A DNA stretch of 64,000 bases from Saururus chinensis. Lineage: Eukaryota; Streptophyta; Magnoliopsida; Piperales; Saururaceae. The stretch lies in NCBI GenBank assembly GCA_035235625.1, contig CP141148.1, forward strand, positions 1 through 64,000. The letters are read 5' to 3'. This document shows, piece by piece, positions 37,238-49,267 of the stretch. The first letter of the stretch is position 1. Every line of letters begins with the position of its first letter. A model generated the notes under the pieces. The model did no database searches, was not told where the DNA came from, and saw only the letters and a program-made list of their open reading frames with translations. The position numbers and the translations under genes are program-made.

Positions 37238-38319
37238 TCTGCACCGCCGCCCAGTGGATGTTTCCCCTGCCCTATTTTTCGCCAGCGATCTGTTTCGTGA
37301 AACGGAGGCTGCCGGTGGTGATTTGTGGCCGACACGACCCCCATCCAGCCTCGCCTTGGTCCGGCAAAGGGTATGGACCACCCTACCCAGCCCGGTTTCA
37401 TCCCCTCAGTCGTCCCCTATTCCGGCCAGTACGCTTTGTCGTACGATTTTCCAATGGGCTGGCACCGCCATCGTTGGCGGGTGAGGGTGACTTGACCACC
37501 GTGGGCTCCGCCCCGGCCCAGTGATGCCAATGGGCCACCCCTCTGGGCCTTGTTCAGCCTTGCGGCCTGTAGCCGCAGCTAGTTCTGCCTTACCGGCATG
37601 TGTGTCGTTGACCCTTCTTGCCCATTTTACGCCATTGGTACCGAACGGCCTCGGGCAAGAATTTGTATGACTTACCATGATCGAAGGTGGATGAGTTCAT
37701 CTGCACAAGCCTTGGCCAATGACGATCTCATGGCCTTTGCTCAACCCTGAACCCTCCCCTTGCTCTCTGTCGTGCGAGATGCACAACCGCCCGCACCATG
37801 GGTATTGGTTGTGGGTGGCGATTGGCGATGTTGCCGCTAAGATTGGCCACCGCTAGGGCCTTAGCCATGTTGGCTTTTGTGGGCCTTGAGTCGCCTCATT
37901 TCAGCCCTCTCCCCCACCCCTTTTGAGTCGCGTGTGCATGTGGCCACGCGTGTACTTCTGGGTTTAGGCACCGCATTTGTGCCACCTGACCATCGGTTGG
38001 CTTTGCCACCGAGTGGAGTTGACACATAGCCCTCCTCCACCCTTCCTTTGTTCTCGAGTGTTGCCCCACGCTCTCCGCCCTTAGGTGGGCCCATGTTGAT
38101 CTAAAATCGTCGTCGTTGGGTGCTGTCCACGGCTGATTTCAACGTCTTGTGGCCGGCTGTGCACGTTTTAGCCACCGGCCCATCTTCAGTGAGTACACCC
38201 TCGACATCTAGTCGCATCGCCACATACAGGTTTTGATTTTATTGTTTTGACTCTGATTTATAGGAAAAAAAATTTCTATGAGTTTTAAGAAAAAGGGACG
38301 AAAAATCTCGGGCGTTACA

Positions 38320-38942
38320 GTAGCAGACCCCCCAGAAGCCTTCACATGGTTCCTCTTTTCTTGCTCAAGCCTAAGCTTGGCAGTCAGAGCCTCCATTGTG
38401 ATCTTCTGGTCACTCATGTTCAGATAAATTACTACACTCTCCCAAGATTTGGGAAGGCTGTTCAACACTGTAGACATTTGGATTCCCTCAGAGATGGGGT
38501 CCTCTAGTGTCTCCAGGTCATCAGCAATGATGGACATGACACTCAGGTGCTCATTCACATCATCTCCCTCCCTCATCCTGGAATTTTGGTATTTAGAGTA
38601 TAACATTCTCTTATGAGCCTCAGTCTGCTCCTCATACCTCACAGACACTGCATCCAGCATCTCTCTGGCAGTCTTATACTTTTCAAAGAGCCGTTCTATC
38701 TTAGGCTCCATGAAAGTAAGAATAGTGGACCTAGCCTTATTATCATCATCCCTCAGCTTCTCAAGATCTTTAAACTGATCAGCTGATGTACCCTCTAGTA
38801 GTGGCTCAATGACCTGCTCAAGTACATGAGAAAGATCAGAAAGAGTCAGGATGTGGTAAATCCTTCTCTTCCACACCATATAGTTATCAGCATTAAGTTT
38901 CTCAGTTTTCCCTAACTCGGCAGTTACCATTTTGGAAGCCAT
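38320..38942 (-). pseudogene. Copia gag, N-terminal part
   Basis: The ATG at 38942 starts MASKMVTAELGKTEKLNADN, followed by YMVWKRRIYHIL, the N-terminal pattern of UBN2-type copia gag proteins, and EQTEAHKRMLYSKYQNSRM. It runs open until the solo LTR at 38319. The gag would form the virus-like particle. Cut in two by the LTR, so no longer made as one chain. Confidence 0.92.
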
Positions 38943-40032
38943 TTTAATCTACAAGGAAAAACAGGCAATGAACAGGGTATTAGTACTATTTATGGTAGGC
39001 TTATTGCTTCAATTATAAAGGTACTTACTTAGACAAACTCTAAATCTAAATATAAGCCTAGGGACAACTTGAGTATATTATGCTGAGTTTCCTTAGTTAA
39101 AATCACCTAATTAGGGTTTTGGGTTACTTTCCAAAAATAACCCCCACTACCCCTTAACCCCTTACAGGATATTACCCTAATTAGGTTTCTATGTGTTTTA
39201 TGAATTTAGAATTCCCAAAACAAATAACCCAGCATATAAATCAGTAAATAAACATATTTAAAGGCTACTGGAATTTTAAAAATTCTGTCCAGAAATTTTG
39301 GTGTATATTTACCAAAATGCCCCTAGTGGTAGTTTGGTAATTTTCACCCTTAAGGGTACACCAAAACCAATCACAGAACTTTTCCAGTCATAATCCAGTA
39401 AAAAATATAATTCTAAACGCTGCTGGAAATTCAGATTCTGCCCAGAAAATTTTTGGTGTATAATTACCAAAATGCCCCTAGGGGTATTTTGGTAATTTCT
39501 GCCCTCACACAGCACACCAAAAAAATTTCACAGCAACTTAAGCAAGTTATCAACATAGAGAATACAAGATCTAGACAGAACTATAACAAGCACACACAAT
39601 GCACGTGTGTATTGTCCAAAATGCCCCTAGGGCTATTTTGGTCAATTTACACCATTAACCAATTAAATTAAATTTATTATCACAATAAATAATTCAAATG
39701 GCCCTTGCTGTCCAGCAGGGAAGTGTGTGCCAAAATCGTGATCAGAGAAAAAATGCACAAAAAATATTGTGGTGAAATGACCACTATGCCCTTATGCATT
39801 CAATCGTGCACTAAAAAACACAATTAACACTCAAATCACGTACAACCAGCAGCCAAATCATTCAATAACATGCTAATTATAATTATAATCAATTGAAAAT
39901 GAAAAGCCCTTTGATTCTAATAGTAGATCAAATGATTTAAGGCAAAAATCCCAATTTTACCGATCTAAACCTAGATCGGGTAAATCTAATTGGATTTTCA
40001 CCAAATCAGCGGCCAAACCTCACTCCCTATTG
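38943..40032 (-). other. Copia leader with repeated CCCCTAGGGG words
   Basis: This 1.1-kb untranslated leader between PBS and gag holds at least three related segments (39290-39360, 39440-39510, 39600-39660), each with ATGCCCCTAGGGG or a close variant inside TACCAAAA...TTTTGGTAA. These can fold back on themselves. No coding frame of note. Confidence 0.65.
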
Positions 40033-40044
40033 GCTCCGATACCA
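40033..40044 (-). other. Copia primer binding site
   Basis: TGGTATCGGAGC on the minus strand, one base from the LTR. Same initiator-Met type and same G variant as in the gypsy element. Confidence 0.85.
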
Positions 40045-40045
40045 C

Positions 40046-40277
40046 TGTGGAGTGGCCGGCCAGCACGGAAGCAGTGGTGGGAGAGGTTGGTGCACAAAAA
40101 ATTGAATCTTTAAATAAGATCTACACATACATGCAATTCTAATTACAATTAGTAATAACCATGCATATATTATTTAATCAAAGGAAGATATAATTAACAT
40201 GGAATTAATACGTACTAACCTTGGGCTTGATCCAGCCCTAGCACGCCCTCTTCTTGAAGATCTAATCCACCAAATGA
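40046..40277 (-). repeat. Copia 5' LTR, truncated to 232 bp
   Basis: Matches 26381-26612. It stops at CCACCAAATGA and is followed by unrelated sequence, so about 880 bp of the LTR and the target duplication have been lost. Confidence 0.9.
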
Positions 40278-40500
40278 AGTAGCGAGAAATGGCCCAGAAG
40301 TGGCTGCAGCCGTGGCCGAGCTCCTCGCCTATCTTGTACTCCCTTTTCAGCGCACACGCGGGGAGTTTGACTAGGCTGAACATGACGAGCAATGGCGAGC
40401 TCACGATTAGAACCGTGACGGAGGCTATGAATGTCAACAACGTTGAGGAGTGGGCCGCTGAGGGCGAGCCTAGCGACGGCGGCGCAGGCAATTGTGGGGG
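40278..40500 (-). other. Protein-coding scrap with hydrophobic segment
   Basis: A minus frame (to 40491) reads LLTFIASVTVLIVSSPLLVM then FSLVKLPACAL and a basic-acidic tail. PLLVMFSLVKLP is faintly like the oleosin proline knot, but the flanks are not. The start at 40491 is only the first ATG, and the frame runs into the copia LTR. Identity not established; it may be the other side of a captured gene piece. Confidence 0.2.
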
Positions 40501-40770
40501 TGGTCAGGCCGTGCTTAGGGCTCGGTGCGGCTAGCTCATATGGGCATTTCGATGAAGGTTGTAACAGAACCAGGATATTTATGCGAATCCCAACCTAAAA
40601 TAATTCTTATAAAACTACAGTTCCCACGGGAGCAGTTTCGATCGGAGCAAATTAAAACTGAGAGAAGCATCATAGACTTGTTTACATTTAAATTGTTTCA
40701 AATGGAGCAATTAAAATAGAACAACAATTTTTTCTATTGGAGCTATTAAAATAGGATGGAGGGAGTAGTA

Positions 40771-40979
40771 TTTTTTATGTTCCATGAAGAACGTGAGCCT
40801 AGCGTAAGGAATGCTTGGGAGGTGTTGATTTTTAAAATCGATGGCGCACATGGTAGCGCACGTTAGTGCAAGTAATATATACATTCATGTGTGCTACCAC
40901 GTGCGCCGTCAATTTTGAAAATCAACGCCTCCCAAGTGTTTCTTACACTCAGCTCACGCTGAGCGTGGAGCATAAAATA
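40771..40979. repeat. MITE-like fold-back, about 210 bp
   Basis: The two halves are inverted copies: TTGGGAGGTGTTGATTTTTA and, from the right, TTGGGAGGCGTTGATTTTCA, then GGCGCACATGGTAGC and GGCGCACGTGGTAGC. The outer ends TTTTTTATGTTCC and TATTTTATGCTCC match. It abuts the Stowaway-like end at 40765. No certain target duplication. Confidence 0.75.
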
Positions 40980-40983
40980 TACT

Positions 40984-42126
40984 TCCCTATATGTGTACAT
41001 AAATAGAGCTGAATTTAACCCAGCCTGCCAAACCTATACTTGACTTGACTTATATAAGGTCAAGGTTAGGATTTTAAAATTTTACTCATTTTAAAAATAA
41101 GGTTGGGTCAAGATTCACCTGCATTACCTGCACGACTCGACGTTAACCCTATTTTTCAATAATGACATAACTTAAGGTGGAGAAATTATGAAAATAATTC
41201 TCTTTTTTAAAATAAAAATTGTTTTTATCTAATAGTTAAATAGTAATTTTTGTGATATTCTTATAGTTTTGGACTTTATTTTATAATGTCATTATGCTTT
41301 CTCTCCAATTTTTACTTTATCAAATAACAAAGAAAGTGTTTGACATCCATTTATAATATTGCAATGCATCTAAATTATTTTTATATTTGACCCATTTATT
41401 TATATAAGGTATGAAATACCAAGTTGACAACAACAAAAATTAATTGAGAAAAATAAGTGGGGTTATCTTCATATCCTACTCGACCCGACCTAAATAGGGT
41501 TATGTTGTATTTTCTACTCATTTGGTAAATAGGGTTGGGTCATGATATGACCCAATTTAAATAGGGTTCTGTGTCATTTTTACTTCTTTTAGCTTAAATG
41601 CACATGTTCAAAAGTGCATTAACATGATCAGTCTAAGATTTTAATATTTGTTATAAATTTAGTAAATAGACATGGTGGGAGAAATAATTAGTTTTATACT
41701 TCACCATGGTGGGAAAAAGATAAAATATAGAGGAGGCTATAAATATGAAGAAGGGGATTCGGTGGGATTATTCATCAACAAGCCTTCCAATTATGATACA
41801 TTGGAGATGCAAATGGCTAATGAAGTTGGTTGAGACCAAAAGGGATGGGAAATTATAATGAATTGTAACCTTCTAATATTTGGATTGAGATCGACTTTAC
41901 TACTTATCAAAGACAAGGATTCCTTAGGACAAATGTTCCATCATCTATCTCAAGTATGCATGTAGCATCTAGGAATCTTAAAGTATTTTTCTATTTTTTT
42001 TGGAAATTTTCCATATTTTTTGGGGTTATTTAATAAAAAAATATCATAGTTAGGGTTTTTAGTAAATATGGGTATTGAATTAGGAAGGACCACCTAGGGT
42101 GACTTGGTGTAGGAATGGTGGAGGTT
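40984..42126. other. AT-rich sequence without a recognised gene
   Basis: It holds several GGGTTGGGTCA / GACCCGACC words (41030-41160, 41480-41580) facing both ways, perhaps an eroded inverted-repeat element. No ORF of note. Confidence 0.45.
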
Positions 42127-42131
42127 GCCAA

Positions 42132-45100
42132 TGTCACGGCCCAGATTTTTCAAACCCTTTTTACAATAAAGGACATGCAATAAATCACGATAAATTTTTT
42201 TCTTTCTTAAACACAAAACAAATCCAAGTCATGATAATTGGGGTTCACAAATACGAATATCAAAACATATGATATTATTATATGCGTCAAATTCAGTAAG
42301 TAGCAGGTTAACCCTCTAAGTACAAGTCTGTCATATTTCCGAAAATAAATAACCAAGTAAAGTTAACTCTCACGTCAGTAATTACAATTACTTACACGAT
42401 TACAGAAGTAAGAAACTAAATCTCACTAATGCAATGTCGGCCTCAAACGCCCACCAACGTCTTGATCTCACAACGTCCTCATCTAAAGAACCTACAAGCA
42501 AAGAAGGTCAAACAACAACCAACCATCTCCTCCCTTTGGAATAGCGTTTCAGAAGAACAAAAGTAAAATTTAATGTTTTTTGGATCAGGCCAACATTACC
42601 CGATGTTAGTTGCCTACGTATTTATCAAACAACATCTCCAATGTTTCCAATAAGATTGAATCTAGACGTAGTTCTGCCTAATACTACACTATACTAAGAA
42701 GCATAACATCACATATGCAATGCTTAAGTATTTTCAAGCAACTTACATTTTATGGAAGTCCTTTAATCATTCCACTTGTTCTAATTAAACAAGCAATATC
42801 AATCAATGTTATTAATTATCTCTTGAACCATTGTTCAATAATTAATATCCCAGTCTAATCCCAATGACAGACAGACTTATCATATGTTAACCTAAGTGAC
42901 AAATGATAACAAAACACCTTGAAATCCACCAAGCCCCTGGAATCCACCAGGAAGTACCATACCCCTCCTAGCCCAAGAAGGACCTGACCTGAGTGGAAGG
43001 GCATGACCCACAACTACACCTAAACAGAAGTGGCGGAAAAAGCCAACTAAGCAGGATGTTAGCTAATCTAATTGCGTGTACACTAAAAGATCCTCAATAG
43101 ATCTGTGGTGAGCCCGGCTCACATAAAACTACCTCCAATGGGGATGTGCAACTACACAGTCAAATCAGTGGCTCCTCAAAAGAGGTAAAACTTAAGAAAC
43201 TATTTTGAACCCTATCTTGCTTATCTATAAGCCAAGATTCCGAATGACTATCCCAAACCCTATTAGTCCCTTCTAGACTAGGGTTTAAAACTCGAAACTA
43301 TCATCAATTCATCAACCAATGCTTATCGTCAAGTCAAAGGCTTTGTTCACTGTATGAACTAGTCCCAGACCCCTCTGAGGTATTTTAGTCTTTATCTTAA
43401 TTAGGTGTTCTCTCCCAATCCAAAGCTATCAAACCCCATTAATTAATCTTTCAATAATTTTAAGATAGTGATAAATTACTATCACAACATCAATATCAAA
43501 AATAGAAACATAGAACAATATAAACAATTAGAACCACAAAGGTCCAAGCAGATCATGATACCAATAATCAAATTCAATAATGATATTATAATTACTCGCG
43601 CTCTCGTGCCCTAACCCTCCTTGGGTTAACTTATTAAATCTCTTAAAAAAAACTCATCCTAATGCACCTGAGGGCATTAAGGTAATTATTCAATATTGAA
43701 TATGGTCCTCTCTCCTCTCGGGTAAGTCTTTAACCTCTAAAAAAGTTTTAATATCACATTGGCCCGTTAATAACATCCACGCGAATATGGGTCGGTTTGC
43801 ATAGGGGTATTTCTGTCATTTGGTTTAAGGCCTTAATGACATCTAACGGGTCCAAAATTGAACTCAAGCATACTACTTAACTTTATGGACTCTGTGTAAT
43901 TTTCCTGACATGTGACGGGGTTGTGAACCCCTTGAACCGACCCAAGTTGACTTAACGGTTTAAGATTAACCCTAGGGGTAGAATAGTTAATTATCTATAT
44001 ACTGAGATTTTTTCCCACTTGTAGATTGGTCTAAATTTAGGTTACCCATTACAATATCATTGAGAATTTTTTCAATTTTTAAGATCACTCATAGGCCACT
44101 GAACCGGTGCCCTAAAGTTTGGTCATTAACTATTACTCTACGCTTAAACTCACAAGGGTAAATTAGTCATTTTAAAGACATTGAGATTTTTCCCTAATTT
44201 GAAACTTTGTCAAAATACTCCCACACCTCTTGGGGTACTTGAGTATTTTTATAGAATTTTTTTGACACTTTTAGCCCCCTGAACCGGATCCAGTTCACTC
44301 CATTCTTTTGTTTTTTTATACATAAGACCTAAACCGGGTCTGAGAAAATCAGGTTCGGGTTGACAACCCGCAACGCAGGTTGTCTTCTCTGCGTTCGGCC
44401 AGAGGCGTTCCACCTCTGGCAGTGCCGCCCTTCCCCTGGGTGTCCCGACGGGCGAGGCCGACGGACTCGGCCTTGCCTCCGTCCGGCGGATGGCCGGGGA
44501 CAAAGCAGCTATTTTTTTATTTTTTGTCCACACTGTGCGACAGTGCCACGTGATGCACTGAAATTATGTTTAATAAAATATTTTCAAATTTCTATTTGCA
44601 ATCCTATTTTGTGTTAATTCATTACTGATTTGGGCTATTTATGTTTTGAATAAGTTAGTTGGACCTTAATTGAGTTTACATGTCTAAACAGACTTCAACA
44701 AGATACAACTAGGAAGTTGAGCCCAACTACCCAAAGCTATTTAAAAGTCAAGAATGGGCTCATAATAGTCTAACATGCATGGAATGGTCGAACACAACCT
44801 TGTGGACCCATTTGATTTGAGATTTGTATGAATAGAACTAAATTATGAAAGAAGTTGATTCGGATAGATTGACATAGCCTTAGTATTTTGATCATATCTT
44901 TTTATGTGTAATTCGGATTGATACGATTCTGGTGGCAATGGAAAGAAGACTTCCGTGGCTACAAGTGTTATTTCAGGAAGAAATTCCAAATTCCGAAGAT
45001 ATAGGGGTCGAATTAGGTAATCAATCAGGATGAAATCTGGAGATATGATTTGATTTTACCCTTTGAAGCAACCCTTTCTTTTCCTATAAATAGAGGGGTG

Positions 45101-46681
45101 GACGTGATAGATGGGGCATTCTCTCCTCTTTAGAGCTCTCTTCTCCTATTTCCTTCTCTTATTTTGCATCTTTGTTTTTAGTTTTATTGTAATGGCTTTC
45201 TAAATCTCTCAAGCTAAGGCTAGGAATGAAGCTTGTACTTGATGTTTAATGGATACTTTGATTCAAGTAAGTTCTTTATCATTTTAAATTGATGTTTCAT
45301 ATTTAAAGAGTTTATAATCTATACAATTATTTGATTCAGCGTTGACGAAAGGCACGTTGAATGCTTATAATTCCCTGTGATTATATACTTAATGCTTTCA
45401 CGTAGTAAACAATCAATTACTATTGTTTTATTTCAAAGTTCTTTAAAAGATAAATTTTCCGATTAAGATAAATTTTCATTTGATCTTGATTGAGTTATCA
45501 TTTGAATGAAGTAAACATTAGAGATTTATTGCAAGTGGATTTTTGATGCCTTAGCACTTTCTCTTTGAATTGTCTCTTATCATCTATTTCACTTTTCTTC
45601 TCTATTCGATTCTCTTCGTAATAGTTTTCTGTGTCGCACAAGGCTTTCCCTGTGGATCGACCTTGTTTACTATAGTTGACAAGTAAAAAAAAAGAAATCT
45701 GAACTAGACTCCTTCATAGTCTTAGTTTGGACGTAACACCACGACAGCAAGCCGCCACTGCTGGACAGTGACCTGGCTTGACCGGATTGACATCACCGGG
45801 CGATTTCGGGAAGCCAGGTCCCTACTCCGGCCAGGCTACGTTGCGCTGCCACAGTTTTTTTTTTCAGAGGCCAAACCGCCACGGTTGCGGCTGTCTTGGC
45901 CTCTGCTGTCTGGATCACCACGGCCGTGGCCAGGGCGGCCCTCCCCTTACTATATTTCCGATCGACGAAAGGCCGGTCGGCTGATGGGTGGCCAGTAAAT
46001 TTACTGACGGCTCAAATAAGAGATTATTGTTCCCCCTCGTTACATGAACAATGATATAAATTATTAACAAAAAGCTGCAGAGACTACTTACTAATGCAAT
46101 GATTAATTCAAATTTATTTAACGAGATTCTTAATAATTCAAACTCGATTGTTAAGATAGCGATCCATCCTTAATTGTCGGCTTGTCATTGATCCGTTGCC
46201 GCCGGAGCTTTGCCATCTCCTACCTTCTCCCTCGCTTAATGCCAAAAAAAACCCCTCAAATTGTGCTCTAAGAATGCCTTTTATAAATATGGGGATTAGG
46301 GTTCCTAATCCCTCTAGAATTTTGGTCAATCCTCCTTACTTAGAGACCCTAATTAGTCATCTAAAAATTAATTTCGGAATTCTAATTAACTGGGCCCGCA
46401 AGACAACTTAAACGAGCCAAATACACGTCTAAATCAAGTAAACGAGGCCCTATACGAGATATTCAACTTTGAATAGTCGTATCTCCCTCATCCGAATTCC
46501 GATTCGTACATTCTTAGTGGCGTTTCGAAGCTCTATCTGTCTACTTTATAATAAAATTAGTTTCAGATACAAATTAATTCTATCTAGGGAGGTAGTTGTG
46601 CTACTAAGAATATCAACAGGTCAAATACCCTATTTTTTATGTATTTAATTTTTGAAACTAAGAAAAATTTAAAATATTACA
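42132..46681 (-). mobile_element. Solo LTR D, 4550 bp, TSD GCCAA
   Basis: On the minus strand it starts TGTAATATTTTAAATTTTTC at 46681 and ends ATCTGGGCCGTGACA at 42132; GCCAA flanks both sides (42127-42131, 46682-46686). A TATA-like TTTATAAAAGG lies near 46280. It contains solo LTR C2 and GC-rich, gene-free sequence. Without C2 it is about 3.36 kb. Confidence 0.9.
44551..45738 (+). mobile_element. Solo LTR C2, 1188 bp, TSD CCACG, inside LTR D
   Basis: Starts TGATGCACTG, ends GGACGTAACA, with CCACG on both sides (44546-44550, 45739-45743). It is a shorter sister of 10317-11755; about 250 bp are missing before the TATA box at 45085-45092. Motif TCCCTGTGGATCGACC at 45647-45662. Confidence 0.93.
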
Positions 46682-46686
46682 GCCAA

Positions 46687-48100
46687 TATTACATACCATG
46701 CTCTACTTCTATTAGTATATACCATGCTCTACTTCTATTAGTATAAGTCAAGGCTTCTCTTTTTCTCACCTATTTAACCAATCTTTCTGACCCTAGTCTC
46801 CATCTTTTTTCTTAAACCCTGGAAGAAATCATTAAAACTGAAGGCTTAGAGGTTCCGGTGACCGGAAAAGGGAGTATGTCGCTGACAAAGGAGGCGAGGG
46901 GAAAGAGTATGCCCGAATACAAAACTAAAAAAGATGTAGAATTTTTATTTATAAAATTCACTTGTGATAATTTGCTTATGAATACGTGCTTAAAGGTTAA
47001 ATTATTAGCAATTCTATGTAATTAGTGTGAAGGAGGAGCCCCTGACATCGGCGTCGGCACCACCCTCTCGTTGGTGGTTGTCCTGCTCAGTTTTAAAAAA
47101 AATATATGGGGAACCAGGCTATACCACAGCCATGGCCAACTGTGTAAAATATCAATGTCAAGGAAAATTTACTTTCTTTGCATGACCTCCACGAAAGCAC
47201 AGGGCATGACCGACCAATGGGGACGTCCATCTGCAACCCTGGCCGGCTCTCAGGGCTCGTAACTCCATTGCCGGAGGACTGCTATTGTGGAAAGAGCAGA
47301 CCCCTACGGGTCTGCATACTCCGGAACAACAGTGGTGGAGTGGCCCTCGCGTTTGCAAGAGCCGGTCCCCGACTGCGAACACAGGCAGCAGAGACCTTCA
47401 GCGAGATTTTTATAGTGGCTTCTCTAGAAACGGAACTACAACTATCGGAGTCGGAAATGAAGGATGATCAGCAACTATGTGCGACGATGAATAGCACCCG
47501 GAAGGGGGACCAGTAACCTGCGGCAGAAGTTTCAGCAGAAGCTTCGGCGACCTGGACAGCCGGACAGATGACATCCAGGATGCTCTTTGTTTTGGCCGGA
47601 ACTAGTGATGAAGAAATAGACCCAGCAGGGAGTGGGGAAAGGAGTCGTTTCAATCACACCATAGGGAGGACATGAAGGCTTTCCAGTAGCCCTTGGGCGG
47701 CCGGAAGGGCGGCTTCTCATAGCCGCGCCTTCTTCTCCTCTCTATGCGTGGAATGAAGATACGAACAGAGGGAGACACCCTCCGTCTTAAAAATCACCCA
47801 GAAGGGCTGAGGGATAGGCGGCAAAAAATCCCAGTAGGCCTAGACCACCTAACTGGAAATGGTACTACCGGCGCATAACCGCTTCACCCATTGTTTTATG
47901 GGAAGGAAGGAACGTATGGGGGGAAGACGATTCCTTGTAAAAGAATTCGCCCGACCCCGTGTGGGTCTGGCCGAATTCTTTCACCTAGGCCCGGTTCAAG
48001 TGGAATTGAGCCGGTTCTAGTATATTTTTTCTATTTTTTTTATTTTGTTAATAAAAAATAAATAGTAAAAATAATAAATAATTAATTAAAATCATACTAT
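46687..48100. other. Unassigned sequence
   Basis: A short direct repeat (CCATGCTCTACTTCTATTAG twice at 46699-46745) is followed by GC-richer sequence at 47020-47950 with overlapping ORFs (47178-47516 and others) that show no known domain. This may be the 5' part of the LTR that ends at 49267, but no TG start with a matching duplication was found. Confidence 0.4.
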
Positions 48101-49267
48101 GGGATGAGAGGGGTTTGGATTGTCTAATAACACCCATACTACTATAGGAATCTCACTATTTACCCTCAGGATTGATTGCAGGTTGATATACGGTGTGAAA
48201 ATAGACTCGTTCCTTCTAAAGAATGTGTGACCTAATTAAATTATTATGGACTATGTTTTGATTATTTAGAACCTTGAGCCATATGGTCTGAGGTTCCCTT
48301 AGGGTTTTAATTGTAAAGTCTTCCAAGACTTATTTCTCTTGGAGAATAGTAGAGATTGTGATACGCTTTCTTCACCACCACGACGGTTTAGGTACTGACC
48401 ATAGAGGTCTTTACCGTGGGTTTCTCGTAGGTCTTCATCGGACTATATATAGTGCATACAAAAAGTAGAGTTTCATGAGCATCATAGAAGATTTGTGTTT
48501 CTCGCTCATATGTGTCTATGAGCATAGTTGGGATCCATGTCTCCAAATTCGTGGTAGGCTTTGAAAGCCCTAGGGATTTGGGTCAAGCTGTTATTTAAAC
48601 AGTCTACTCCAAAGGCTGGAATCGGGCATTCAGGGATTTTGCAGAGATTAATCTATGGATCAGTTTTAATCATATATGTATGTTAGTCTCAGATAATGGG
48701 ATTTTAATGTCTAAATGCCTTTAACATTGTGAAGAGGGGTTGAGGGCTTGGTTGTGACAAAACTAGATAATAGAAGAATAATTAATAGTGTCTATAAATA
48801 ATGATTAAAAACCAAAGCTTAGTCCTTCTATGAGTTTTATAAACTTGTTTGATCCTATTGAGTATAAATGGGTATACTTATGCATCTCTGTGATGCAGGT
48901 ACCTCAGAAGAGGAGTAACAGAGTAGCTGGATTCGCGAAGCAGGGACTCACTGCTATAGAGTAGGATTTGTTTTATTTTTATTAGATTGTATTAAGGCAC
49001 GAGAGTTGTCATTTCATACATTATTTGTTATGTTTAGATGGTTATTAGATTTGCACATGGATGAGACCTTGCTCGTTATTTGATGAATTTGAACGACTAT
49101 TATAGTTAATCATGGTTTGATATTATCATTATGTTGGAAAATAGCAGTCACAGATTGAGGATTATTTTAGTCATTGGTTTTGCATGATTTTATTTGATGA
49201 ACAAATTATTCAATTTTTCTACTACATTTATTCTGAAAATGTTATTTAGAAAACCCCGGCCGTGACA
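48101..49267 (+). mobile_element. 3' part of a long LTR (family E)
   Basis: It ends CCCCGGCCGTGACA, the same terminus as LTR D, followed by ATGCA inside a dead MULE. A stem-loop-like TGAGTATAAATGGGTATACT at 48859 and a GATGCAGGT block sit where family A has its stem-loops. Left edge not located. Confidence 0.5.

Larger units (their letters stand above)
30792..38319 (+). mobile_element. Solo LTR O, family A, TSD GTAGC, inside copia gag
   Basis: Starts TGTAATGTCCCTGATTTTTC and ends CTCGGGCGTTACA, with GTAGC on both sides (30787-30791, 38320-38324). Without the inner insertion it is about 2.0 kb, much shorter than its 4.7-kb relatives, because the minisatellite half is missing: 38220 jumps from the GC-rich part straight to the terminal ACAGGTTTTGATTTT block. 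Chance ORFs in the GC-rich part are not genes. Confidence 0.92.
26381..40277 (-). mobile_element. Ty1/copia retrotransposon, disrupted
   Basis: From right to left on the minus strand: remnant 5' LTR, PBS, leader, gag, (solo LTR insertion), zinc knuckle, protease, integrase, RT/RNase H, 3' LTR. The protease-integrase-RT order is the copia order. The 5' LTR is cut to 232 bp, so the target duplication is lost. Defects: LTR insertion in gag, stops at 30602-30600 and 29497-29495, and two frameshifts. RT and RNase H remain open, so its decay is recent or partial. Confidence 0.93.
25366..40767. mobile_element. Stowaway-like TIR pair around the copia stack
   Basis: CTCCTTCTGTCCTATTTTAA at 25368 and its inverted partner (minus strand CTCCCTCCATCCTATTTTAA) ending at 40765 are each next to a TA. 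This fits a mariner/Stowaway-type element of about 1.5 kb before the copia element landed in it. Its interior (25400-26380 and 40278-40740) holds gene-like scraps, but no transposase. The pairing is inferred, since the ends are now 15 kb apart. Confidence 0.5.

Noticed and set aside
42132-49267. One 7.1-kb element from TGTCACGGCC to GGCCGTGACA
   Set aside because: GCCAA duplications at 42127 and 46682 show that the left LTR ends at 46681; the end at 49267 belongs to another LTR in the opposite orientation.
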